Positions 1 to 8,715 of a DNA stretch of 64,000 bases are shown in pieces. This DNA comes from Butyrivibrio sp. (GTDB lineage: Bacteria; Bacillota; Clostridia; Lachnospirales; Lachnospiraceae), in contig SVGB01000011.1 of assembly GCA_015056565.1 (NCBI GenBank), positions 1 through 64,000 of the forward strand, read 5' to 3'. The translations under genes were made by a program, and so were the position numbers. The notes beneath the pieces are model-generated. The model had not been told where the DNA came from. It worked only from the letters and a program-made list of their open reading frames with translations, and searched no databases. Each line of letters opens with the position of its first letter. Positions within the stretch are counted from its first letter, which is position 1.

Positions 1-23
1 CTTGCATACTGGTCAGGGGTCAT
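1..23 (-). CDS. 5' end of an unidentified gene leaving the window
   Basis: On the minus strand an AAAGGAGA ribosome binding site lies 5-6 bases before an ATG at 23..21. The reading frame (MTPDQYA...) is open to the window edge. Seven residues are too few to name a product. A second in-frame ATG at 44 lacks a Shine-Dalgarno sequence and would itself overlap the binding site, so 23 is the better start. Confidence 0.4.
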
Positions 24-143
24 ATAATTATCTCCTTTAGCCATGAAAACAGAATTTAACTGTACAATAACTGACAATAATAATTATACAATATTTCGTT
101 GTGAATAATTATTAAATAACAATAAAACCAATCTTGCATCCGG

Positions 144-420
144 TTATGAAGTCAGATAGTCGGAATGTGTATTAACTCCAACTCTGTTCTGTGGTGCGTA
201 TGAGGCATGGGCTACCAGTGGGTAGTATTTGACAGAATCCGTATCGGCCGATTCACCGGAAGCTGAGTAATCTGAATAAACACACAGCTCACCATTAGTC
301 GATATGAAATATGTCCGTAATCTCCATTCTGGTTTCAACTGTGACCTCAGAGCCATATTTTGACTCCATCTGCTCTTTTACATCATTTGCAAGATTTTCC
401 TTGAATTCTTCGTGATTCAT
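144..420 (-). pseudogene. Decayed gene with a DUF5688-like N-terminus
   Basis: A perfect AGGAGG precedes ATGs at 423 and 420. The frame opens with MNHEEFKENLANDVKEQM, resembling the start of DUF5688 proteins of Lachnospiraceae (usually about 300 residues), but stops after 42 codons at 295. The overlapping frame 356..144 reads like protein (serine, aspartate and tyrosine rich) and ends at 144. The pattern fits a frameshifted or fused remnant, but the second frame could also be chance. No function is assigned; the DUF5688 likeness is from memory. Confidence 0.35.
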
Positions 421-501
421 CATTTGTCCTCCTATGAATTGAATAATGGTCGTGCCCGATTTTGGTCGTAGAAAAAGAGCAGTCATTCTCTTTAAGAACA
501 A

Positions 502-760
502 CTGCCCTTTATGTAAAATCCATATTCAAATACTCTGCGTGATGATGTCCGGTTAACAGTATCTACACCAGCGCTACACCAGGCCTACACCAACTGCCAT
601 TTTCTAATGTGAATTTATGTAGCGAAACGTGTAATTTAAGTTTCCAAACAATCGCGAAATAACGGCTCGCGTGACCTTATGTAATTATACGTGATTAAGG
701 AGAAGTCTTTCGATTCCCAATTTCATGGTAATTTATCTCCTTTAAAACAATTATTTACAT
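502..760. other. Gene-free stretch with a short triplicated motif
   Basis: No convincing gene is present. Three near-tandem copies of CTACACCA with 10-11 base spacing lie at about 562-593. A 13-codon minus-strand frame (726..685, MKLGIERLLLNHV) has a good AAAGGAG upstream and looks like the first codons of a destroyed gene. The rest is AT-rich with no recognisable RNA or promoter. Confidence 0.35.
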
Positions 761-803
761 AAAAATAGCCCTAACACGGCGAATATATATTACCATGTCA
801 GGG
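761..803 (-). terminator. Rho-independent terminator of the manA locus
   Basis: An 11-bp stem (right arm 793-803, left arm 769-779, including two G-U pairs) is followed on the minus strand by CTATTTTT. It lies 36 bases past the manA stop codon and ends the long leftward carbohydrate locus. Confidence 0.75.
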
Positions 804-838
804 CAGATTTGTAAAAAGTACCTTAAGTCACACTCCTT

Positions 839-1783
839 CTATTTGGATCGTACTCTGGTGCAGATAAGGTCCAGATTCCCATTTACAGTAAAATCTCCAC
901 TACCTGCAGAGATAAACAGAGAATCTCCTTTGGTGACCTTAAAGGATTCCTTGCTGTTAGACACCTCTCCATCACCTTCAGTAACTATGAGACTGACAAA
1001 AGAGCTGTCATTTGCTTCGCCGAAATAAGATTTCTCCGAAGAAACCTTGTAGGCATCCACAGTAAAGTAATCGCAGCTGCATAGATGTCCATCGAAGTTT
1101 GGCGCTTTTGCATCCTTGTGGAAGTCAAGAACCTCAAGAGCCTTTATGATCTGGAGGGGTCTTGGCTTGTTATCAGCGCCTAATCTCCCATAGTCAGAGA
1201 TTCGATAGGTGATATCTGAGCTTTGCTGTATCTCAGCAAGAAGGATCCCCTCCCCTATGGCATGAAGTGTACCCGGAGGTACAAAGACCACATCTCCCTT
1301 TTTTACATAGATCTTGTGGATCACATCTGACAGCGTTCCGTTTATTACTCTCTCAATGAACTCCTCACTTGTAATATCCTTTTCAAATCCCTTATAAAGA
1401 CAAGCGCCCTCGTCTGCATCAAGGATATACCAGACCTCTGTCTTTCCATACTGGCCTTCATTATTAAGAGCGTAAGCGTCATCAGGGTGAACCTGAAGCG
1501 AGAGTTTTTCTCTGGCATCTATAAGCTTTATCATAATAGGAAAATCGGAATACTTGCTGCAATTTGTTCCCAATACTTCTTTTCCCTTGGCTTTTATGAC
1601 CTCTGACAAACCTTTTCCAGCAAACCTTCCGCTGTCGACAACACACTCGCCATCCCTGTGGCAGGACAGCATCCATGCCTCAGCACATACTTTTCCGTCG
1701 TATTTTATCCCGTATTCATCAACAAGCCTTCGTCCGCCCCACAAATAGTCCTTACAGGGCGGAAGCAGTTTATAAATTGACAT
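839..1783 (-). CDS. manA: Mannose-6-phosphate isomerase, class I (first copy)
   Basis: 314 residues, the usual size of the short Bacillus-type enzyme, which interconverts mannose 6-phosphate and fructose 6-phosphate with zinc. The N-terminal KDYLWGGRRL block, the QVHPDDAYA zinc motif near residue 97, GKTEVWY near 113 and the LHAIGEGILLAEIQQSSD block near 175 are all present. The start has an AGGGAGAGG ribosome binding site. It lies 12 bases after the ROK kinase and is the last gene of the locus, so it probably channels mannose or fructose released from the imported glycan into glycolysis. A second manA at 35329 sits with manC, suggesting a division between catabolism and GDP-mannose synthesis. 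Confidence 0.93.
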   Translation of the reverse strand: MSIYKLLPPCKDYLWGGRRLVDEYGIKYDGKVCAEAWMLSCHRDGECVVDSGRFAGKGLSEVIKAKGKEVLGTNCSKYSDFPIMIKLIDAREKLSLQVHPDDAYALNNEGQYGKTEVWYILDADEGACLYKGFEKDITSEEFIERVINGTLSDVIHKIYVKKGDVVFVPPGTLHAIGEGILLAEIQQSSDITYRISDYGRLGADNKPRPLQIIKALEVLDFHKDAKAPNFDGHLCSCDYFTVDAYKVSSEKSYFGEANDSSFVSLIVTEGDGEVSNSKESFKVTKGDSLFISAGSGDFTVNGNLDLICTRVRSK

Positions 1784-1795
1784 ATCATCCTCTCC

Positions 1796-2662
1796 CTAAT
1801 CAGCATCCATGGCAAGCTTAAGAGCGCCGAGGATCCCCTGGTCATCATTAAGGCTTGCTGGAACTATATACTCATCAAGATTCCTTGTTAATTCCGTCGA
1901 AATATAGCCGTTGTTCTTTTCTTTAAACACCTTTCTTATCAGCGGAAAGAGTTGCTTTTGGTGCATTACTCCGCCTCCTAAGATAATCTTTTTGGGGCTT
2001 AAGCACATGCAATAATTTACAAGAGCTGTTCCGATATACTCCGCCTCAAGCTTCCATACTGACTCATCATCCGCTAGAAGATCAGCCTTCTTTCCCCATC
2101 TGCTTTCAATAGAAGGTCCCGAGGCAAGCCCTTCAAAACAGTCATCGTGGAATGGGCATACGCTCTTTCCCTGATCGCTATCTCTTTTACCAATCCTCAT
2201 ATGCCCAAGCTCCGGATGAAGCATTCCATGAAGGAGTTTTCCATTTACCATGACGCCTCCGCCAATGCCGGTTCCAACAGTTATATAGATCGCATCAGAT
2301 ACGCCCTTTGCGCATCCATAGGTTGCTTCCCCAAGAAGAGAACCATTAACATCTGTATCAAAACCAACAGGCACGCCAAGTTCTCTTTTCACAGTTCCTA
2401 CAATATCGAAATTTTCCCACCCTCTTTTAGGAGTTGAAGTAATATAGCCATATGTCTTTGAACTCTTATCAAGATCCACAGGTCCAAAGCAGGCAATGCC
2501 CACTGCAGAAATGTCTTTGTTCTTAAAATAATCTATGATAAGCTTTATAGTTTCTGAAGGAGTGGTTGTTGGAAATATGGCTCTGTCCAGAAATTTCCCG
2601 TTTTCATCTCCTACAGCGCAGACCATTTTCGTTCCGCCTGCCTCAATTGCTCCGTAATTCAT
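1796..2662 (-). CDS. ROK-family sugar kinase, fructokinase-like
   Basis: 288 residues. The N-terminal phosphate loop (AIEAGGTKMVCAVG), the GTGIGGGVMVNG segment and the HPELGH / CPFHDDCFEGLASGP zinc region match the ROK fructokinase group (ScrK/GmuE type), which phosphorylates fructose or mannose with ATP. The start at 2662 is chosen because TGGAGGG lies just upstream; longer versions have no binding site. The first 20 bases overlap the end of the GH43 gene, implying translational coupling. With manA next door, mannose to mannose 6-phosphate to fructose 6-phosphate is a sensible route. The exact hexose is an inference. Confidence 0.87.
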   Translation of the reverse strand: MNYGAIEAGGTKMVCAVGDENGKFLDRAIFPTTTPSETIKLIIDYFKNKDISAVGIACFGPVDLDKSSKTYGYITSTPKRGWENFDIVGTVKRELGVPVGFDTDVNGSLLGEATYGCAKGVSDAIYITVGTGIGGGVMVNGKLLHGMLHPELGHMRIGKRDSDQGKSVCPFHDDCFEGLASGPSIESRWGKKADLLADDESVWKLEAEYIGTALVNYCMCLSPKKIILGGGVMHQKQLFPLIRKVFKEKNNGYISTELTRNLDEYIVPASLNDDQGILGALKLAMDAD

Positions 2663-3584
2663 TATTTTCCCTCCAACCAATATCAGCATATTCGCTAAAT
2701 ATCATCTCAAGTCTCTCATCCTTAAATGCAAGTTCGTACACGACATATGAGGATTCAAAATACTTATCCCCATTGCCTCCCCATCTGTCTCCAAAATAAA
2801 AGATCCTATCGCCAGGTGTTAAAACAAAAGCTGCCTGGCTGTCATAGGTGGTCTCATCCCCAATGTCTTTTAGCATGCTCCACTTACCATCCATCCTGTC
2901 TGCCCTTGCATATTTACACTGATTAGGTGCCCATCCGGTGCAGTAGGAAGAAAGCATATAATAAGTGTTCTTGTGTTTAAAAACAGCGGGAGCTTCCCGG
3001 TATTCTCCCTGCCAGAGCCTGTTTACAAGCTTGTCAACATTCATGTAGTCGTCAGTTAATCTGTAAACATGAAGATCTGCATTATCTCTGGCGGCAGATA
3101 TAAAATACGCAGTGCCATCCTCGTCCTTAAACAGCGTGCAGTCCCTGGACATAAAGCCGTAGGGGTTAAAGCTTCCGTGATATGTGAAGTTGCCATCCGG
3201 TGTATCGCAGCTGGCTATAGCAACCTGGGCGTCCTTATAGTCCTTGCCATTTTCAAAGTGAGCCCACATAACGAACCTGCCCGTTTTTTCATTAAAAAGA
3301 ACTTTGGGCCTTTCAATATTTACCTTTGTCCCATCTGGGTTTAAAAGAGACAGCCTGGTTTTTACACGGTACTCTTTTACCTGTGATCCGCTTCCTAGTA
3401 TCCAGTTTCTGAACTCCCAGCTTGCAAGGTCCTTTGACCTGTAGCAGGACACGTAATGATCTGCCCTTCTGTCCTCTCCGTACCAGTAATAATATCCATC
3501 ATGGAAAATGATGCATCCGCCGTGAGCATGAATGTCATTTCCATCTGTATCCTTCCAAATCTCCCCGTTATTTAGTCTTTTCAT
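2643..3584 (-). CDS. Glycoside hydrolase family 43, cytoplasmic
   Basis: 313 residues with no signal peptide. The opening (WKDTDGNDIHAHGGCIIFHD then YYYWYGE) is typical of the five-bladed propeller GH43 group that includes exo-beta-1,3-galactanase-like enzymes (GH43_24/34 type). A candidate acidic catalytic residue lies in SRDCTLFKDEDG, and another in GEYREAPAVFKH. It would trim imported oligosaccharides inside the cell. It follows the response regulator by 17 bases and has a GGGAGA binding site. Family is confident; linkage (galactosidase, arabinofuranosidase or xylosidase) cannot be read from sequence. Confidence 0.85.
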   Translation of the reverse strand: MKRLNNGEIWKDTDGNDIHAHGGCIIFHDGYYYWYGEDRRADHYVSCYRSKDLASWEFRNWILGSGSQVKEYRVKTRLSLLNPDGTKVNIERPKVLFNEKTGRFVMWAHFENGKDYKDAQVAIASCDTPDGNFTYHGSFNPYGFMSRDCTLFKDEDGTAYFISAARDNADLHVYRLTDDYMNVDKLVNRLWQGEYREAPAVFKHKNTYYMLSSYCTGWAPNQCKYARADRMDGKWSMLKDIGDETTYDSQAAFVLTPGDRIFYFGDRWGGNGDKYFESSYVVYELAFKDERLEMIFSEYADIGWRENNELRSN

Positions 3585-3601
3585 CTCAGTCTCCCAGGCG
3601 C

Positions 3602-5101
3602 CTATTTACCCAGTTTTTTCCTATAGCTCTTTGGGGTCTCGCCATAAATCCTCTGAAAAGCATCTGAGAATGCACGCACGTCAGAAAAGCCCACAAGCAT
3701 CGCTATTTCATAAGCCGCCTTATCAGTTGAAATGACATATGGCATTGCCTTTTCTATTCGTACCTTACTCAGATAATCCTTATAATTGTCTCCACTTTTT
3801 TTCTTAAAAAAGCTGCTGAAGTAGTATGGGTTCATATGCACCACATCAGCCATTACATTAAGATTTATATCCTCCATGTAATGTTCGCCTATGTATCTTA
3901 CGGCACATGCGTAAGGGTCCTGCTTTTCTAAGCCTATCTTTCTGCCGATTCCCTTCATGCATGAAGCCATCTTTTTCTTAAATTCCTCTGCCAGCTCCAG
4001 GTAAGATACGCACTTTCTTGCATCAGATAACAGTTCGCTCATGACTGTAAGTTCGTCCTCTCCTGTGGCAAGGGCTATCTTCTCATAAGCCTTGTTTGCA
4101 AAAGAGCAGAAATAAAAACAGGCATCTTCCTTTTTGCCATCTGACAATCTGTATATCACAGAAACAAGCCTTGGATAATAGAGCTCAAAGTCTCTCTTAC
4201 TCTTTCCAATTATTGCCTTCACAGTCTTTTGTGAATAGCTCTCGTAGTCCTTACTGTCCTTTTCAGAAGAGTCACTAAGATCACACAAAAAGAAAAGCCT
4301 TCCAGGAATGTAGTCTGCAAAGAACAGATATCTCATAAAAGCAGCGCAATCTGCATATGCATCGGCTATTTCATTCATACCTTCTATGGAGCTTCCAATG
4401 ACAAAAAATGCCTTTGCCCCGAGTTTGTTTTCGCACTCATCTCTAAGGTCTGAAACTATTTTCTTAATGTCATCCTTAGTCCTGCCATTTAGCACAAGTA
4501 CTATGTCTTCGTTTTTTGAAAAGGCAATCCCAAGGCCGTGCTCAGAGAGGTACTCCTCTAAAAAACTCCTGAAAGAAAACTGTATAAGCCTTTTGGTCTT
4601 GTCATACACACCGCTTTCAAAAAACACATCTGCACAGGCAATTGTGTAGCCATCATTCTCGAGTTTTTTGATCTTCTCAAGATTGTTCTCATCGCTCCAG
4701 GGATCAGTCGCCCCCAGATCATTAAGATTGACGCTTACTGGAAATGCCTTCTCAATTGCCTTAAGCAGTTCGTTTTTGATCACAGGTTTTAAAAGATACT
4801 CAACAGCCCCGTACTTAAGGGCCGCTTTCGCGTACTCAAAATCCTGAAAACCGCTTATTAAGATGACCTTGGTCTTTATGGACAGCTCGTGGATCTGTTT
4901 AAGGATCTCAATACCATCCATTAAGGGCATAGAAATATCAAGGAGTGCAAGATCAGGCTCCTGCTTAAGTATCCCCTCGAAGGCGCTTTGCCCGTCCTCA
5001 TACTCTCCGACCACACTAAAGCCAATATTCTCAAAATCTATAAGCTTTTGAATTCCCCTTATTATCACAGGTTCATCGTCAGCTATTACTATCTTAAGCA
5101 T
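3602..5101 (-). CDS. Response regulator, receiver plus AraC-type DNA-binding domain (YesN type)
   Basis: 499 residues. An N-terminal receiver domain (residues 1-120) has the acidic pair ADDEP, the phospho-acceptor Asp in LLDISMPLMDG near residue 56, and the conserved Lys in LLKPV. A long middle region links it to a C-terminal pair of AraC helix-turn-helix motifs from about residue 395 (INLNVMADVVHMNPYYFSSF, then YEIAMLVGFSDVRAFSDAFQ). It overlaps the upstream kinase gene by 8 bases, so the two form a YesM/YesN-type pair. It likely activates this locus when the glycan is present (inference from family behaviour). Confidence 0.92.
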   Translation of the reverse strand: MLKIVIADDEPVIIRGIQKLIDFENIGFSVVGEYEDGQSAFEGILKQEPDLALLDISMPLMDGIEILKQIHELSIKTKVILISGFQDFEYAKAALKYGAVEYLLKPVIKNELLKAIEKAFPVSVNLNDLGATDPWSDENNLEKIKKLENDGYTIACADVFFESGVYDKTKRLIQFSFRSFLEEYLSEHGLGIAFSKNEDIVLVLNGRTKDDIKKIVSDLRDECENKLGAKAFFVIGSSIEGMNEIADAYADCAAFMRYLFFADYIPGRLFFLCDLSDSSEKDSKDYESYSQKTVKAIIGKSKRDFELYYPRLVSVIYRLSDGKKEDACFYFCSFANKAYEKIALATGEDELTVMSELLSDARKCVSYLELAEEFKKKMASCMKGIGRKIGLEKQDPYACAVRYIGEHYMEDINLNVMADVVHMNPYYFSSFFKKKSGDNYKDYLSKVRIEKAMPYVISTDKAAYEIAMLVGFSDVRAFSDAFQRIYGETPKSYRKKLGK

Positions 5102-6932
5102 CCAGTTTACTCTCCCTGATCTTTGGCAAAGTGATAGTCACGTTAGTTCCAACATTTACAGTAGAGGTTATGCTAAGTCCATAGTCCTCTCCGTACATGT
5201 ATCTGATGCGGTCATTGACATTCTTTATCCCAATGCTCTGCCAGTTGTGTTCATCCTTTATTCCCGGGTCTTCACTCTCAAAGAGCCTGTAAATATCTGC
5301 AACTTTCTCCTCTTCCATGCCAACTCCATTATCCATAACAGATATTTCCAGCTTATCTTCTGACGAGCAAACCTCGATCAGAATAGTTCCTGACTCCTTT
5401 TTGGGGCGTATGCCATGGACATAAGCATTTTCAACAACAGGCTGAAGGATGAGCTTTGGAACCATAAAATGTCCCTCGTCCTTTCTCTCTACACCAAGCT
5501 GAACCTTACTCTGATACCTGCAGTTAATGAGATAAACATACTTCCTTACTATCTCGATCTCTTTTTCCAAAGGCACCATATCCTGAAGGGGCCCAATGAT
5601 ATAGCGGATCTGCTCAGATAAAGCTTCTATCATCTTAGCCACTCTCTCGCTGTTTTCATCAAGGGCTGTCATTCTGATTATTTCAAGAGTGTTGTAAAGA
5701 AAATGCGGATATATCTGGGATTTGAGCGCTGTCATTTCAGCTTCGCTTTGCTTTAGCTTTGCCACATAGGACTGATTTATGTACTTTTCAAGGGTCCTGC
5801 TCATCTGATTAAAACGTTCAGACAAAACTCCAAGTTCATCATCTGCGCTGCTTTCCAGCGCTATCTCAAAATCACCGGTCTCCACCTTTTCCATCTGCTT
5901 CATGATGTCGTAGATTGGTCTTGTCATTCTTTTCGAAATGACAAAGGATGCATAGATAAGGATTCCTGCCGAAATTATAAGGGCTATATACAGGATCCTT
6001 TTAAACCTTACAATACTTCCGTAGACTTTTTCAGAGTTCATCACAACGCAGGTATACAGTCCATAATCATCAGGTTTTGTCTCTATCACGATACTGTCCT
6101 TTTGAGGATCAGTCTGATGAGTAATAACATCAGATATAACGCCTATATTATCCATGTCGCTGCTGTAGATACAGGTTCCTGATCTGTCTATCACATAGCA
6201 CTTCTCGTTATCTTCAAAGGCTGCGTTTCTAAAGAGCTTTTCAAATCGTGAAAGCTTGATATCCAGAAAAAGAGTCCCAACATAAGCGGTATTTCCTACC
6301 TGTCCCCGAAGGTCAAAGTAGTTTCTGCCTACTGTTATCACATCATAGTCAAGACCCTTGTAATAATCTGCCTTGTGGGTTGGTACTATCACCAGCTTGT
6401 TGGTATCTTTATCCCACTTCTCATACCCCACATGATCGAGATATTTCTTTTCATCAGCAATATATGAAGCGTAGCTGCTATAGTGAAAGCCTTTGTAACT
6501 TCCATCTGAGTCATACATCAAAAAGTGTGCCGCTACTATATCGGCATTGACACTCTGCAGGTACTTAAGAAACTGGCTCATGTCCTGCTGCCGCAGTAGT
6601 TCCATAGAGTCTGGATCATAGATCTCGCCAAACACAACCTTCCTGAAGCTGTCAAATGAATACCTGTTATTGGAAGCACTCTCGTCCGAGGAAAAATTGT
6701 AATAGTAAGGAATCTTGGAAATAGTGTTATAAGAATCAATAAGACTCGTTATGTCAGAAGCAACATAGCCTGCAGCGCTCTGGTACTGATGGAGCATTGC
6801 CTCCTGATACCTGTCTATCAGGCTGTCAAGGAAGGTAGAAACAAGCAGCACTATAGGAACAATGGCCGCCAGTATAACAACCACCGCATATTTCTGATAT
6901 AGAGATAATTTCGGCTTTTTAAGTTTAATCAT
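5094..6932 (-). CDS. Sensor histidine kinase, YesM type
   Basis: 612 residues. A first membrane helix (about residues 12-32), a roughly 290-residue extracellular sensor with Cache-like character, a second helix near 310-330, a HAMP domain (DELGVLSERFNQM) and a His_kinase domain with the phospho-acceptor in QIYPHFLYNTLE near residue 408, then an HATPase with VVENAYVHG and DNGVGM. The start at 6932 overlaps the stop of the upstream permease as ATGA; the longer reading would run through the permease gene. Probably senses an extracellular sugar or the loaded binding protein. Confidence 0.9.
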   Translation of the reverse strand: MIKLKKPKLSLYQKYAVVVILAAIVPIVLLVSTFLDSLIDRYQEAMLHQYQSAAGYVASDITSLIDSYNTISKIPYYYNFSSDESASNNRYSFDSFRKVVFGEIYDPDSMELLRQQDMSQFLKYLQSVNADIVAAHFLMYDSDGSYKGFHYSSYASYIADEKKYLDHVGYEKWDKDTNKLVIVPTHKADYYKGLDYDVITVGRNYFDLRGQVGNTAYVGTLFLDIKLSRFEKLFRNAAFEDNEKCYVIDRSGTCIYSSDMDNIGVISDVITHQTDPQKDSIVIETKPDDYGLYTCVVMNSEKVYGSIVRFKRILYIALIISAGILIYASFVISKRMTRPIYDIMKQMEKVETGDFEIALESSADDELGVLSERFNQMSRTLEKYINQSYVAKLKQSEAEMTALKSQIYPHFLYNTLEIIRMTALDENSERVAKMIEALSEQIRYIIGPLQDMVPLEKEIEIVRKYVYLINCRYQSKVQLGVERKDEGHFMVPKLILQPVVENAYVHGIRPKKESGTILIEVCSSEDKLEISVMDNGVGMEEEKVADIYRLFESEDPGIKDEHNWQSIGIKNVNDRIRYMYGEDYGLSITSTVNVGTNVTITLPKIRESKLDA

Positions 6933-7768
6933 CCTTTGGCAGCACCTGCAGTGATTCCCTTTACAAAATACTTCTGAAACAACATGAAAATGGCCAGAGC
7001 CGGTACCATTGATATAACCGTACCTGCGAAGACAATATCCCATCTGGCGGTATACTGGCCAACAAACGAAGCAATTTCTACTGTGATAGTCTTTGCTTTT
7101 CCACTGGGCAAAACCAGATATGGCATAAGATAATCATTCCATATGCCCAGACCATTTAATATTACCATAGATGCAGTGCATGGTCCAAGAAGGGGAAAGG
7201 TTATGTTCCAGAAGGTCCTGAATGGTGAACAGCCATCGATCATGGCCGCTTCCTCTATCTCCAATGGGATTCCCTTAAGGAAGCTGCAATACAGTAGCGT
7301 TCCAAAAGCAATTGCTCCAGATACATATATAACTATCGGTCCTGCCATATGCCCAAAGAGCCTGAAGATCTTAAGCTCCTTAAACAGAGGGAACATGTAC
7401 AGATGAAAGGGGATCATCATTCCTGCAAGGAAATAGGTATATATGATCCTGGTAACTTTCGAGCCTCTTCTCTCAATTCCAAATGCAGAAAGAGGAACCA
7501 CAATAATGATCAGGATCTCTGAAAGCGTAGTCAATACAACCGAATGGATTATGGCTGTAGCGAAATCTGACTGCTCAAACAGATCTACAAAGTTTGTGGT
7601 GTAAAAAGAACTTGGAAGAGCCGTAGGATTTTTTAATATCTCTCCATTTTCTTTAAACGCTGACATTACAGCAAACAGGACCGGATAAAGAAATAAGAAG
7701 GCCAGCACAAAGGTGACAGCAAATAATACTATATCTGTCCACCGAAGTCTCTTTTTAGCTTTTTCCAT
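6929..7768 (-). CDS. Carbohydrate ABC transporter permease, MalG/AraQ family
   Basis: 279 residues with six predicted membrane helices. The EAA loop that docks the ATPase is visible as EEAAMIDGCSPFRTFWNITFPLLGP. It abuts the partner permease (one-base overlap at 7768) and precedes the sensor kinase. No ATPase is encoded nearby, as is common for Clostridia that use one shared MsmK/UgpC-type ATPase for many sugar importers. Confidence 0.92.
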   Translation of the reverse strand: MEKAKKRLRWTDIVLFAVTFVLAFLFLYPVLFAVMSAFKENGEILKNPTALPSSFYTTNFVDLFEQSDFATAIIHSVVLTTLSEILIIIVVPLSAFGIERRGSKVTRIIYTYFLAGMMIPFHLYMFPLFKELKIFRLFGHMAGPIVIYVSGAIAFGTLLYCSFLKGIPLEIEEAAMIDGCSPFRTFWNITFPLLGPCTASMVILNGLGIWNDYLMPYLVLPSGKAKTITVEIASFVGQYTARWDIVFAGTVISMVPALAIFMLFQKYFVKGITAGAAKG

Positions 7769-8652
7769 TACAGCTGCACCTCCCTGCTTCTTAAGAATTT
7801 CTGCTGAAGTGTGTTAAGAATCAGGATGATGAACAGCAGCATGATTCCAACGGCTGTTCCAAATCCCTGCCTGCCCTCATTAAATCCGGCTTTGTAAAGC
7901 AGATAAACAAGAGTTTCAGAGGTAAAGCCAGGGCCGCCATCAGTCATGACATTGATCTGATCAAATACCTTAAGTCCATTTATAAGTGAAAGGGTAAAGT
8001 TAATGGTAAAGGCTCCTGATATCATTGGTACGGTGATAAACCTAAATCTCTGGACCGCTGATGCTCCATCTATCTGCGCTGCCTCAATAAGATCTGGTGA
8101 AACACTCTGAAGTGACGCAAGATAAATGATCATGTAATACCCTGCCCCCTTCCAGATAAGAACAGCTGCAATACTCAGCAGCGTATATTTGGGATCTGCA
8201 AGCCAGTCATGTTTAAAACTATCAAGCCCTGCTCCCGAAAGAAGATGGTTAAAGGTTCCGAAGCTGTAGTTGTACATGGTCTTCCAGATAAAGCCTGATA
8301 CTATTCCACTTACCAGAACCGGGATATAGTAACAGCTTCTAAAAAGATTCTTCATCCACCTGACATTATCTACAGCCAGGGCCAGGGCCAGCGCTATCAG
8401 GTTTTCAAACACCGAGATGATCACCGTCAGGATAACTGTGTTTTTTAATGCATTTCCAAATCGTGCACTTGTAAATATCTCCTTGTAATTGGCAAGGCCT
8501 ATGAACTTCACAACGGGACTTATTCCATCCCAGGATGTAAAACTGTAATACGCACTGGCAATTGTAGGAAAAATAATAAATACAGTAAAAAGGATAAATG
8601 CAGGTCCTATAAAGTAAACAGCGACCAGGTCAATTCCTTTCTTCTTAGTCAT
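7768..8652 (-). CDS. Carbohydrate ABC transporter permease, MalF/UgpA family
   Basis: 294 residues, six membrane helices, with the EAA loop EAAQIDGASAVQRFRFITVP. The start at 8652 is preferred because GAGAGG lies 7 bases upstream; the longer frame to 8703 would begin inside the hairpin at 8675-8700 and has no binding site. It pairs with the MalG-type permease downstream and the lipoprotein upstream to form the importer. Confidence 0.9.
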   Translation of the reverse strand: MTKKKGIDLVAVYFIGPAFILFTVFIIFPTIASAYYSFTSWDGISPVVKFIGLANYKEIFTSARFGNALKNTVILTVIISVFENLIALALALAVDNVRWMKNLFRSCYYIPVLVSGIVSGFIWKTMYNYSFGTFNHLLSGAGLDSFKHDWLADPKYTLLSIAAVLIWKGAGYYMIIYLASLQSVSPDLIEAAQIDGASAVQRFRFITVPMISGAFTINFTLSLINGLKVFDQINVMTDGGPGFTSETLVYLLYKAGFNEGRQGFGTAVGIMLLFIILILNTLQQKFLRSREVQL

Positions 8653-8674
8653 AAACAAACCTCTCTTTAAAAGA

Positions 8675-8700
8675 ATCTCTCCCGTTTTTTCGGGAGAGAT
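8675..8700 (-). terminator. Hairpin between binding-protein and permease genes
   Basis: A perfect 10-bp stem (ATCTCTCCCG / CGGGAGAGAT) with an A6 loop lies between the solute-binding-protein stop and the permease start. It is followed by TCTTTT rather than a long T-run, so it fits a partial terminator or mRNA-stabilising hairpin that keeps binding protein in excess over permease, a known arrangement in sugar ABC operons. Function is inferred. Confidence 0.6.
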
Positions 8701-8715
8701 CAAAGTTTCCTATTA

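Noticed and set aside
6933..7043. N-terminal extension of the sensor kinase
   Set aside because: It overlaps the permease gene in another frame; the ATGA overlap at 6932 is a better start.
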